Origin: Vibrio cortegadensis
GTDB lineage: Bacteria; Pseudomonadota; Gammaproteobacteria; Enterobacterales; Vibrionaceae
Direction: 5' to 3'
Assembly (NCBI RefSeq): GCF_024347395.1
Contig: NZ_AP025472.1
Span: 2,790,001-2,854,000 of the forward strand
DNA length: 64,000 bases
Of the stretch, positions 21,539 to 30,151 are shown one piece after another. Position 1 is the stretch's first letter. Each line of letters opens with the position of its first letter. The notes under the pieces were generated by a model that saw nothing but the letters and a program-made list of their open reading frames with translations, was not told the DNA's origin and did not search any database. Position numbers and translations under genes: made by a program.

Positions 21539-22279
21539 TTACTGGGCCAAGCGTTGTCTTACCGCTTCAAACAAACAAATACCAGACGCTACAGAGACAT
21601 TCAAACTAGAAACACTACCTGCCATTGGGATCTTAATCAGATCATCACATGTTTCACGAGTTAGACGGCGCATACCATCACCTTCTGCCCCCATAACAAT
21701 CGCAAGTGGCCCTGTTAATTTAGCTTGATAAACGTCATGTGTCGCTTCTCCAGCCGTGCCTACAAACCATACACCCTGCTCTTGCAGCGCTCTCATCGTA
21801 CGCGCCAAATTAGTCACACGAACAAGAGGTACCGTTTCAGCAGCACCACAGGCAACTTTACTTACGGTCGCCGTTAATGGTGAAGATCGATCTTTTGGTA
21901 CGATTACAGCAGCGACACCCGCCGCATCAGCATTACGTAAACAAGCACCTAAATTATGAGGATCCGTCACACCGTCAAGCACAAGCAATAAAGGCTGTTC
22001 ATTGCTTGCCAAAATCGCATCCAAGTCATTTTCATTCAGCTGTTTTGCGGCTTTAACACGCGCAATAATACCTTGGTGGTTCGCGCCATTTGATTTCTCG
22101 TCAAGAGGCTTGCGACCCATTTGCTGAATTGAAATGCCATATTGCTGCAATTGGTTTAGCAAAGGCATCAAACGCTCATCTTGGCGGCCTTTTAAAACAT
22201 AGGCCTCAATGAAGCGTGCAGGATCTTTCTCTAATACCGCTTTCACGGCGTGAATGCCGTAAATAAATTCGTTACTCAT
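21539..22279 (-). CDS. rlmB: 23S rRNA (guanosine-2251-2'-O)-methyltransferase
   Basis: SPOUT methyltransferase that modifies G2251 in the P-loop of 23S rRNA. The 246-residue protein has an N-terminal L30e-like RNA-binding domain (FIYGIHAVKAVLEKDP). The three SPOUT motifs are LDGVTDPHNLGACLRNAD (motif 1), VMGAEGDGMRRLT (motif 2) and IPMAGSVSSLNVSVASGI (motif 3, part of the knotted SAM site). It follows rnr by 17 bp, as in E. coli. Confidence 0.96.
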   Translation of the reverse strand: MSNEFIYGIHAVKAVLEKDPARFIEAYVLKGRQDERLMPLLNQLQQYGISIQQMGRKPLDEKSNGANHQGIIARVKAAKQLNENDLDAILASNEQPLLLVLDGVTDPHNLGACLRNADAAGVAAVIVPKDRSSPLTATVSKVACGAAETVPLVRVTNLARTMRALQEQGVWFVGTAGEATHDVYQAKLTGPLAIVMGAEGDGMRRLTRETCDDLIKIPMAGSVSSLNVSVASGICLFEAVRQRLAQ

Positions 22280-22296
22280 CGTCTACCTTGTCAGCG

Positions 22297-24807
22297 TTAT
22301 TTCTTTTGTTCATGTTTTTTCTTGGCACGAGCTTTACTCGCGCCTGTACGAGATTTCTTCTTGCGGGGTTTATCATTTTGTTCCCCTTTAGGCGCAGAAC
22401 CTTTTTTACGTCCACCTTCAGCACTTTCACCTTCATTGCGGCCATCAGGTCGCTTAGTTGGTTCAACAAGCGGAGTGGCTTTAGCTCCTGGCTTACGGTT
22501 CTTAACACCTTGTTTTTTACTCTTCGCTTTTCTTTGAGCTTCTGCCGCGCGTTTTTTCGCCGTTTTGCCTTCACCGCGTAGCTTACGACTAGTTTCTACT
22601 AATTCAAAGTCAATTTGACGATCATCCAGATTTACCGCTTTGACTTTAACTTTAACGGCATCACCAAGACGATAGATATTACCGAAGCTCTCACCAATTA
22701 ATCGCTGCCCTACCGCATCAAATTGGTAGTAGTCATTCGCAAGAGAAGAGATATGAACCAAGCCATCAATATGCAGTTCACTCAAACGAACGAAGAAGCC
22801 AAAACCGGTTACATTAGCAATAACACCATCAAGCACATCACCGACATGATCTTGCATGTATTCACATTTTAGCCAATCGTTCACTTCACGTGTTGCATCA
22901 TCGGCTCGGCGCTCTGTCATCGAGCACTGTTCACCGTAAAAATCCATATCGTCAAATGAATAGTGATAACCACCCGTCGGTGTCCAGCGATCGGTATTTC
23001 TTCCTTCTTGCTTGGCAATGAGGTACTTAATTGCACGGTGTAACAACAAGTCTGGGTAGCGACGAATTGGAGAAGTAAAGTGCGCGTAACGTTTGAGAGC
23101 TAAACCAAAGTGCCCTGCGTTATCAGCGTTATACACCGCCTGCTTCATTGAGCGCAGCAGCATAGTTTGAATCAACTCTTTATCTTGACGCTCACCAATT
23201 TGTTTCATTAGGTGTGCATAATCTGTTGGAGAAGGTTGTAATCCACCACCCAAGTTTAAGCCTAGCTCCCCAAGGAAGTCTCTAAAGCCAACCAGGCGCT
23301 CTTCACCCGGAGATTCATGAACACGAAACAGTGCCGCTTCTTTCGCTTTCTCAACCAATGACGCAGAAGCGATATTCGCTAAAATCATGCACTCTTCAAT
23401 AAGCTTATGCGCATCGTTTCGAATCACAGGTTCAATACGATCAATTTTACGCTCTGCGTTGAAGATAAATTTGGTTTCAACCGTTTCAAACTCAATAGCC
23501 CCACGCTCATCACGAGTTTGCTTCAGTATCTTGTACATCTTATGCAGTTCTTCAAGATGTGGCACTTCAGGCTTATAACGTTCACGCAGCTCTTCATCCC
23601 CATCGAGAATGGCACCCACTTTGTTGTAAGTCAGGCGAGCGTGAGAGTTCATAACCGCTTCGTAATGTTTGTAGCCGGAAAGCTTACCGGTTGAAGAAAT
23701 CGTCATTTCGCAAACCATACATAAACGGTCTACTTGTGGATTGAGTGAACACAATCCGTTTGATAATACCTCAGGTAGCATCGGCACGACTTGAGATGGG
23801 AAATAGACTGAGTTACCACGGTTGATCGCTTCTTTGTCGAGTGCGGTATCAGTACGAACATAATAACTTACATCCGCGATCGCCACCCATAAGCGCCAAC
23901 CACCGCCTTTTTTAGCTTCACAATAGACAGCATCATCAAAGTCTCGCGCGTCTTCACCATCAATGGTGACTAATGGCAATTCACGCAGGTCAACACGTCC
24001 TTTCTTCGCTTCTTCAGGAACTTCTTCACCTAAGTTCTCAACCTGCTTTTCAACTTCCACAGGCCAAACGTTTGGAATTTGATGAGTACGGATTGCAATT
24101 TGCGTTTCCATACCCGGAGCCATATTTTCACCGAGAACTTCAATGACTTTACCCATCATGCCTCGCGAACGAGTGCCACGATCAGTCAACTCAATCACCA
24201 CCACGTTCCCCATTCGAGCACCGCCTTTATGCTCATTTGGGATCAGAATATCTTGGCTGATTCGTGAATCATCGGTAACCACAAACGAGTGCCCGTATTC
24301 AAAAAAGAAACGTCCGACAAGTGGCGTTTTTCTCTCTTCTAGCACTCGAACTAAGCGCCCTTCTTTGCGCCCTCGCTTATCCGTTCCTGATGGCTGAATA
24401 AGCACTAAATCGCCATGAATGATGTGGCGCATTTGGTGGTGTGGAAGCAAGATATCATTATCTTTTCCTACGCTACCTTCAGGTCGAACCCAGCCAAAAC
24501 CATCTTTGTGCCCAATAACATAACCTTTCGTCAATTCGAGCTTTTCAGGCAGTGCATAACACTGGCGACGAGTGAAAATCAATTGACCATCACGCTCCAT
24601 CGCCCGTAACCGGCGGCGTAACCCTTCGTACTGCTCTTCACCTGTCAGACCTAATGCTTCAAATAGATCATTACGATTCATTGGTACATTAGCTGTGGTT
24701 AAAAAGTCAGTAATAAATTCACGACTTGGAACTGGGTTTTCATATTTTTGAGATTCACGATCTGCAAAGGGATCGGCATTCTTTTTTTCTGGTGTTTGTT
24801 TTGACAT
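22297..24807 (-). CDS. rnr: ribonuclease R
   Basis: Processive 3'-5' exoribonuclease that degrades structured RNA and takes part in rRNA quality control and trans-translation. The 836-residue protein has an N-terminal helix-turn-helix (VPMNRNDLFEALGLTGEEQ), cold-shock domains, and an RNB catalytic core with TIDGEDARDFDDAVY supplying the metal-binding aspartates. An S1 domain follows (VIANVTGFGFFVRLSELHIDGLVH). The long tail (about residues 725-836) is rich in lysine, arginine and glycine, which aids duplex unwinding in this family. Forms an operon with rlmB. Confidence 0.97.
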   Translation of the reverse strand: MSKQTPEKKNADPFADRESQKYENPVPSREFITDFLTTANVPMNRNDLFEALGLTGEEQYEGLRRRLRAMERDGQLIFTRRQCYALPEKLELTKGYVIGHKDGFGWVRPEGSVGKDNDILLPHHQMRHIIHGDLVLIQPSGTDKRGRKEGRLVRVLEERKTPLVGRFFFEYGHSFVVTDDSRISQDILIPNEHKGGARMGNVVVIELTDRGTRSRGMMGKVIEVLGENMAPGMETQIAIRTHQIPNVWPVEVEKQVENLGEEVPEEAKKGRVDLRELPLVTIDGEDARDFDDAVYCEAKKGGGWRLWVAIADVSYYVRTDTALDKEAINRGNSVYFPSQVVPMLPEVLSNGLCSLNPQVDRLCMVCEMTISSTGKLSGYKHYEAVMNSHARLTYNKVGAILDGDEELRERYKPEVPHLEELHKMYKILKQTRDERGAIEFETVETKFIFNAERKIDRIEPVIRNDAHKLIEECMILANIASASLVEKAKEAALFRVHESPGEERLVGFRDFLGELGLNLGGGLQPSPTDYAHLMKQIGERQDKELIQTMLLRSMKQAVYNADNAGHFGLALKRYAHFTSPIRRYPDLLLHRAIKYLIAKQEGRNTDRWTPTGGYHYSFDDMDFYGEQCSMTERRADDATREVNDWLKCEYMQDHVGDVLDGVIANVTGFGFFVRLSELHIDGLVHISSLANDYYQFDAVGQRLIGESFGNIYRLGDAVKVKVKAVNLDDRQIDFELVETSRKLRGEGKTAKKRAAEAQRKAKSKKQGVKNRKPGAKATPLVEPTKRPDGRNEGESAEGGRKKGSAPKGEQNDKPRKKKSRTGASKARAKKKHEQKK

Positions 24808-25057
24808 AGGCGGGCCTGCTTAAGCAAGGAAGGTATACGGCTTAGTATATCTGACTAAGGAGATAAGCTACAGATTTGCTTTAATAATAGAAGGAATTAG
24901 CCTTGAAAAAACATAACATTTCACTTTGTTAAATATACTTTCATATCCTTTGCTTAAGATCTCATCTTGATGAAATTGACAAGGCAATCGATTGCAGAAA
25001 TACCAGATTAGCCTATCATCAAACGCGACTCTCCCCACCTGTTCCAAAGGTATTGAT

Positions 25058-26467
25058 ATGACAATTAAACGTACACTTCTTGCAACGGCTATCGCGAGCT
25101 TTGGCTTGTTTTCAACTTCTTCTTTTGCCACCGAAAAAGCTGATCTTATGATCACTGACGCGATGGTATTAACCATGAATCAAGATAAAGCGGTCTATGA
25201 CAATGGCACAATTGTTGTAAAAGATAACAAAATTATCGCTGTTGGTGATGCTACTTTAGCGAAGGAATATCAAGCAAAGCAAACACTTGATGTCGATGGT
25301 GATATTGTCATGCCAGGTCTAATTAATACCCATACGCATGTTTCTATGACGGTATTTCGCTCACTTGCTGATGACGTGCCAGATCGCCTTCACCGCTACA
25401 TTTTCCCTCTAGAAGCAAAGCTTGTTTCTCGTGACATGGTGCGTATTGGTGCAAATCTTGGCAATGTTGAAATGGTCAAAGGTGGTGTAACGACTTACGC
25501 TGACATGTACTACTTTGAAGATGAAGTAGCAAAAACCGTTGATACTATCGGTATGCGTGCCGTACTGGGTGAAACCGTGATTAAATTTCCGGTAGCCGAT
25601 GCAGCTAATGCGGAAGAAGGCATCCAATACGCGCTGAACTTTATTGAAGAGTACAAAGATCATCCGCGTATTACCCCAGCATTTGCCCCACACGCACCCT
25701 ATACCAATACCACTGAGATTCTACAAAAAGTGGCAAAACTCTCTCTTGAGCACGACGTACCGGTAATGATCCACCTTGCAGAGTCACATCGTGAAGAAGA
25801 GAAAATTGCCAAGCGTTCAGACGGTCTATCACCTGTCGCTTACATGGACAGCATCGGTGCACTCAATAAGAACTTAGTCGGCGCTCACATGATTTTAGTC
25901 GATGATGCGGATATTGAACTGGTTAAAAAATCGGATATGGGTGTCGCGCACAACATGAGTGCCAACATCAAATCAGCAAAAGGGGTATCACCGGCGCTGA
26001 AAATGTATGACCAAGATGTTCGTATCGGTTTAGGTACTGATGGCCCTATGTCTGGCAACACATTAAGTACCATTGATGAGTTTAACCAAGTCGCCAAAGT
26101 ACATAAGCTCGTAAACAAAGACCGAGCTGCAATGCCACCAATTAAAGTCATTGATATGGCAACAATGGGCGCAGCTAAAGCACTGCACATGGAAGACAAA
26201 ATAGGCTCATTAGAAGTTGGCAAACTGGCCGATATTATTGTTATCGACACCAAAGCGCCGAATATGGTTCCAGTCTATAACCCATACTCAGCTCTGGTTT
26301 ACTCAGCAAACTCTGCAAATGTTCGCCACTCTATCGTTGCTGGTAAAGTCATTATGAAAGACAGAGAGATGCTAACGGTTGATGAGACGAAGATCCGTGA
26401 AGAAGCTTTGGCCTTTACTGAAATTGTACGTAAGACGGTGATTGAGTCGGGCGAGACGGTTCAATAA
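25058..26467 (+). CDS. exported amidohydrolase (deaminase-type, MtaD/TRZ-like)
   Basis: A 469-residue metal-dependent hydrolase. The start at 25058 is preceded by AAAGG. The first 24 residues (MTIKRTLLATAIASFGLFST, then SSFA) form a Sec signal peptide, so the enzyme should act in the periplasm. The metal-site HTHV is at 92-95, HAPY and HLAESH follow in the barrel, and GLGTDGPMS carries the conserved aspartate. This is the pattern of deaminases that act on purine, adenosine or methylthioadenosine derivatives, which are normally cytoplasmic. Substrate unknown. Single gene with its own terminator. Confidence 0.85.
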   Translation: MTIKRTLLATAIASFGLFSTSSFATEKADLMITDAMVLTMNQDKAVYDNGTIVVKDNKIIAVGDATLAKEYQAKQTLDVDGDIVMPGLINTHTHVSMTVFRSLADDVPDRLHRYIFPLEAKLVSRDMVRIGANLGNVEMVKGGVTTYADMYYFEDEVAKTVDTIGMRAVLGETVIKFPVADAANAEEGIQYALNFIEEYKDHPRITPAFAPHAPYTNTTEILQKVAKLSLEHDVPVMIHLAESHREEEKIAKRSDGLSPVAYMDSIGALNKNLVGAHMILVDDADIELVKKSDMGVAHNMSANIKSAKGVSPALKMYDQDVRIGLGTDGPMSGNTLSTIDEFNQVAKVHKLVNKDRAAMPPIKVIDMATMGAAKALHMEDKIGSLEVGKLADIIVIDTKAPNMVPVYNPYSALVYSANSANVRHSIVAGKVIMKDREMLTVDETKIREEALAFTEIVRKTVIESGETVQ

Positions 26468-26496
26468 GACTCTGATACTTTTTAAATAAGTAAAAC

Positions 26497-26531
26497 AAAA
26501 CAGCCCTTATATTCACTATAAGGGCTGTTTT
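26497..26531. terminator. bidirectional terminator between amidohydrolase and motX
   Basis: Perfect 14-base arms (aaaacagcccttat / ataagggctgtttt) close on a short loop, with A and T runs in both directions. Confidence 0.9.
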
Positions 26532-26573
26532 CATTTGAGTGCAGTTATCAATAATTTTTTAATTTATATCTAT

Positions 26574-27209
26574 CTACCAGAACACGTCACGGCGCTTGGC
26601 TCTGGCGATAATATTTTGCGGCATTCTCAGCTCTAAACCTTGTCGCAACACCGAGATACGGCTGTGCTGTCGCTTATCTGCCGTTGCTGAGTTATACAGC
26701 CAGCGATAAGCATCTTCATAATCGAGTGGACTGCCATAGTCACGTAACAACAGTTCTGCGAGATGAATGCGGGCATTCAAGTTCCCCATAGAAGCCGCTT
26801 CACGTAAATATGGGATAGCACGTTCTTTATCTTGCTGTACTAATGTACCACGAGAGTAATAACGGCCGAGTTGCTCTAGCGCGGCGGGTAAGCCTTGATG
26901 CGCAGCGTTTTCCATATAATACAGACCAAGTTCAACATCTTGCTCAACGCACACCCCCCAAGCCAGCATATCACCATACAAAAACTCGTATGATGGTAGA
27001 TTGATTCGAGTTGCACGAGCTACGATATCTTCCACGATCTGGCAGTTATCAGCTTTTACTCGCTCTAAATGTCGATTGTCTTCAATTAATTTGATCAGTT
27101 CGGCTTCAGTATAAATTGGGACAGGCTCCCCAACCTCAGCCAAATTTGCATGACTCAAGGGAGAGCTCAGCGCCAACATTAATGAAGCCGCTACTATTCG
27201 TAGCTTCAT
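26574..27209 (-). CDS. motX: sodium-driven polar flagellar motor protein MotX
   Basis: MotX forms the periplasmic T-ring with MotY and places the PomA/PomB sodium stator around the Vibrio polar flagellum. The 211-residue length equals the known Vibrio protein. A signal peptide ends near residue 21 (SHA). The rest has Sel1-like helical repeats (YYMENAAHQGLPAALEQLG, AIPYLREAASMGNLNARIHL, DAYRWLYNSA). Two cysteines (DNCQ, WGVC) precede the repeats. A consensus sigma-28 promoter lies about 80-108 bp upstream. No other flagellar genes are near. Confidence 0.93.
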   Translation of the reverse strand: MKLRIVAASLMLALSSPLSHANLAEVGEPVPIYTEAELIKLIEDNRHLERVKADNCQIVEDIVARATRINLPSYEFLYGDMLAWGVCVEQDVELGLYYMENAAHQGLPAALEQLGRYYSRGTLVQQDKERAIPYLREAASMGNLNARIHLAELLLRDYGSPLDYEDAYRWLYNSATADKRQHSRISVLRQGLELRMPQNIIARAKRRDVFW

Positions 27210-27290
27210 ACCTGCACTCTTTTATTCGTATCAGTAAAACTCCATATCCACGCACAAGCAATGCTCTGCGTTTATATAGGCTTGATAAGA

Positions 27291-27317
27291 TTATCGGCAA
27301 TTTAGCGGATCTCTTTA
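27291..27317 (-). promoter_or_regulatory. sigma-28 (FliA) promoter of motX
   Basis: The minus strand carries TAAA (27317-27314), a 15-bp spacer and GCCGATAA (27298-27291), an exact match to the flagellar sigma-28 consensus TAAA-N15-GCCGATAA. Transcription should start near 27284, giving a motX leader of about 75 nt. Confidence 0.85.
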
Positions 27318-27386
27318 GGGAATTATTGCCGTTTATAGGCAATATCTTGCCAGACAGTGAACAAAAGATCATCACAACAGGTACAA

Positions 27387-27413
27387 AAAAGCCGGCTATT
27401 TAAGCCGGCTTTT
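27387..27413. terminator. terminator after purA
   Basis: Perfect 11-base arms (aaaagccggct / agccggctttt) on a 5-nt loop, 25 bp beyond the purA stop. The A/T tails would let it work in both directions and shield purA from motX upstream sequences. Confidence 0.88.
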
Positions 27414-27437
27414 ATTATTCATCATAGATATCAACTA

Positions 27438-28754
27438 TTAAGCACCAAATGGGTGAACTTTAACAATTGTTTCGTTACGGTCTGGGCCAGTTGATACGAT
27501 ATCAACAGGAACGCCAGTTAGCTCTTCGATACGCTTGATGTAATCTAGAGCCGCTTGTGGAAGCGATTCAAGAGATGTTGCACCAAAAGTATTTTCAGAC
27601 CAACCAGGCATAGTTTCGTAAACAGGTGTTGCTTCTTCAAATGCTTCAGCAGCCATTGGAGAAACTTCTAGGATTGAACCATCTTTCATCTGGTAGCCAG
27701 TACAGATCTTAAGTTCTTTAAGACCGTCTAGCACGTCTAACTTAGTTAGGCAGAAACCAGAAATTGAGTTGATTTGGATTGCACGGCGCATTGCCACTGC
27801 ATCGAACCAACCAGTACGGCGTAAACGACCAGTTGTTGCACCAAACTCATGGCCAACATCACCTAAGTGCTTACCTACTGGATCTTGTTTTTCTAGACCA
27901 TCGTATAGCTCTGTCGGGAATGGACCAGAACCAACACGAGTACAGTAAGCTTTAGCGATACCAAGAATGTAACCAATGTGGCGAGGGCCGAAACCAGAAC
28001 CTGCAGCAACACCACCAGCAGTAGTGTTAGAAGACGTTACGTATGGGTAAGTACCGTGGTCGATGTCAAGTAGAGTACCTTGCGCACCTTCAAACATGAT
28101 CTTATCACCGCGCTTACGTGCAGCATCTAGCTCATCAGTTACATCAATAACCATTGAAGTTAGTAGGTCTGCATAGCCCATAGCTTGCTCAAGTACTTCT
28201 TCGTAGCTTACCGCTTCCGCTTTGTAGTAGTTAACTAATGCAAAGTTATGGTATTCCATCACTTCTTTTAGTTTCTCTGCGAATGCTTCTCTGTCGAATA
28301 GATCGCCAACGCGAAGACCGCGACGAGCAACTTTATCTTCATAAGCTGGACCGATACCACGACCAGTTGTACCAATTGCTTTTTTACCACGAGCGATTTC
28401 ACGCGCTTGGTCTAGAGCAATGTGGTAAGGAAGAATTAGAGGACATGCTTCAGAAATGAAAAGACGTTCGCGAACAGGGATGCCGCGCTCTTCTAAAGGT
28501 TTCATCTCTTTAATCAGGGCTTCTGGTGATAGAACAACACCGTTACCGATAACGCACTTAAGCTTATCGCGAAGAATACCTGATGGAATTAAGTGAAGAA
28601 CGGTTTTTTCACCGTCAATGACAAGAGTATGACCAGCATTGTGACCGCCTTGGTAGCGAACCACGTATTTTGCATCTTCAGTTAAAAGGTCAACAATTTT
28701 ACCTTTACCTTCGTCACCCCATTGGGTGCCTAGCACGACTACGTTATTTCCCAT
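27438..28754 (-). CDS. purA: adenylosuccinate synthetase
   Basis: Joins IMP and aspartate using GTP, the first committed step to AMP. The 438-residue protein has the P-loop GTQWGDEGKGKIVD at 9-22, the signatures GTTGRGIGPAYEDK near 130-143 and QGGHNAGHT near 35-43, and a GTP-base site STGPDRNETI near the end. It follows the DUF2065 gene with a 129-bp gap holding its own promoter, matching the E. coli order hflC-yjeT-purA. Confidence 0.98.
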   Translation of the reverse strand: MGNNVVVLGTQWGDEGKGKIVDLLTEDAKYVVRYQGGHNAGHTLVIDGEKTVLHLIPSGILRDKLKCVIGNGVVLSPEALIKEMKPLEERGIPVRERLFISEACPLILPYHIALDQAREIARGKKAIGTTGRGIGPAYEDKVARRGLRVGDLFDREAFAEKLKEVMEYHNFALVNYYKAEAVSYEEVLEQAMGYADLLTSMVIDVTDELDAARKRGDKIMFEGAQGTLLDIDHGTYPYVTSSNTTAGGVAAGSGFGPRHIGYILGIAKAYCTRVGSGPFPTELYDGLEKQDPVGKHLGDVGHEFGATTGRLRRTGWFDAVAMRRAIQINSISGFCLTKLDVLDGLKELKICTGYQMKDGSILEVSPMAAEAFEEATPVYETMPGWSENTFGATSLESLPQAALDYIKRIEELTGVPVDIVSTGPDRNETIVKVHPFGA

Positions 28755-28784
28755 CTTTCCAATTCTGTTGCTAATTAAAAATGG

Positions 28785-28813
28785 ATTCTAGCACTGAATC
28801 ACATTTCTTGCAG
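28785..28813 (-). promoter_or_regulatory. candidate purA promoter, extended -10
   Basis: The minus strand has TGCTAGAAT, an extended -10 (hexamer at 28785-28790), 17 bp downstream of a poor -35 hexamer CTGCAA. I see no clear PurR operator. The placement, 31 bp before the start codon, is reasonable. Confidence 0.4.
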
Positions 28814-28883
28814 TCATTTTTTAGGCATTCTAGAATCTTCACGGATAACGGATTGATAAGCATGTAGAAATCAATCAGCTTGT

Positions 28884-29069
28884 TTAACTCATCATTATTG
28901 CGATAACCGCTCCCGCAACCACTAAACAACCACCAATACGGCGTAGTTGATTGTCTGGTTGTTCACTCAATTGAGCCACCATATTTCTCCAACCATTTGG
29001 AGCAATCAACGGTCCAAGCCCTTCCACAATTAAAACCAAGCCTATCGCTAACCAAATCGAACTCGACAT
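28884..29069 (-). CDS. DUF2065 (YjeT) family inner-membrane protein
   Basis: A 61-residue protein with two membrane segments (about 3-22 and 42-60). SSSIWLAIGLVLIVEGLGP and QLRRIGGCLVVAGAV align with E. coli YjeT, and location between hflC and purA is conserved. I start at MSSSIW (29069), because the upstream extension of the frame has no counterpart in YjeT. Function unknown. It lies beyond the hflC terminator. Confidence 0.85.
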   Translation of the reverse strand: MSSSIWLAIGLVLIVEGLGPLIAPNGWRNMVAQLSEQPDNQLRRIGGCLVVAGAVIAIMMS

Positions 29070-29114
29070 ACACCAACCTAACTCTCTTAAAAACGCCATT
29101 AATAAATCAACAGG

Positions 29115-29142
29115 CACAAAAAAGGCCCCTTGCGGAGCCTTT
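29115..29142 (-). terminator. terminator after hflC
   Basis: Nine-base arms on the minus strand (AAAGGCTCC / GGGGCCTTT, one G.U) on a GCAA tetraloop followed by six T. It closes the long minus-strand run that ends with hflX-hflK-hflC. Confidence 0.8.
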
Positions 29143-29168
29143 TTCTTAATACTGAAGACGATAAGTCA

Positions 29169-30149
29169 TTACTTAGAAGTAACACCTTTTGCGTCATTCA
29201 TGTATTTGAAGAAATCACTCTTTGGATCAAGAACTAAGATATCACTCTTAGAGCCAAAAGACTTCTCATATGCTTTCAGTGAACGTAAGAATCCATAAAA
29301 CTCAGGGTCTTTGTTATAAGCATTTGAATAGATAGCGGCTGCTTTTGCATCGGCATCACCACGTGTTACACGCGCAGTTCTGTCTGCCTCTGCAAGTACT
29401 GTCGCCACTTCAAGTTCCGCTTGAGCACGAATAACTTCGGCTTTTTCACGACCTTGAGAACGGTGCTTACGAGCAACCGATTCACGTTCCGCACGCATAC
29501 GTTTGTAGATCGATTCACTGATTTCGTCAGGTAAGTTGATTTTCTTCATTCTGAAGTCAACCACTCTTACACCTAAGTCTGTCAGAGCGCTCTCACTTGT
29601 ATCGGCAAGTACGTTATCCATGATGATGTCACGCTGACCATCAACTTCCAATGCTTCTTTAGATGCTTCTGGGATTAATTCTGCATCTTCAACTGAAGGT
29701 AAAACTTTTTCGTTACGAGGACCAGAAACAATCTGCTTGATTTCACGAGAACCAATTTCAGAACGTAATACATCCGTTACTTTACGTTCTAACAGAGCTT
29801 CAGCAGTCTGAACATTGCCACCACCTGTCGCTAGGTAGTATTGACCGAAATCTTCAATACGCCATTTCACGTAGGTATCGATGATGACGTCTTTTTTCTC
29901 AGACGTTACGAATCGGTCTGAACGGCCATCCATCGTTTGGATACGCGCATCAAGACGATTCACACGATCAAACATTGGCATCTTAAAGTGCAAACCAGGT
30001 TCGTAAATACGTGCAGCCACATCATTGTTATCTTTAAGTACACGCCCGAAACGGATCACGATACCACGTTCACCTTCAGGAATAACAAACAATGACATCA
30101 ACATAATCGCTAACGCAACGACCAATACAGGGATCATTAACTTACGCAT
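29169..30149 (-). CDS. hflC: HflC, SPFH protease-modulator subunit
   Basis: Forms with HflK a large periplasmic cage around the FtsH protease and limits its access to membrane substrates. The 326-residue protein has one N-terminal membrane anchor (residues 4-22). An SPFH/band-7 domain follows (GERGIVIRFGRVL, RRLD-type core) and a long charged helix rich in E, A and R (about 225-275, RVTRGDADAKAAAIYSNAY). Its start lies 2 bp after the hflK stop. Confidence 0.97.
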   Translation of the reverse strand: MRKLMIPVLVVALAIMLMSLFVIPEGERGIVIRFGRVLKDNNDVAARIYEPGLHFKMPMFDRVNRLDARIQTMDGRSDRFVTSEKKDVIIDTYVKWRIEDFGQYYLATGGGNVQTAEALLERKVTDVLRSEIGSREIKQIVSGPRNEKVLPSVEDAELIPEASKEALEVDGQRDIIMDNVLADTSESALTDLGVRVVDFRMKKINLPDEISESIYKRMRAERESVARKHRSQGREKAEVIRAQAELEVATVLAEADRTARVTRGDADAKAAAIYSNAYNKDPEFYGFLRSLKAYEKSFGSKSDILVLDPKSDFFKYMNDAKGVTSK

Positions 30150-30151
30150 TA

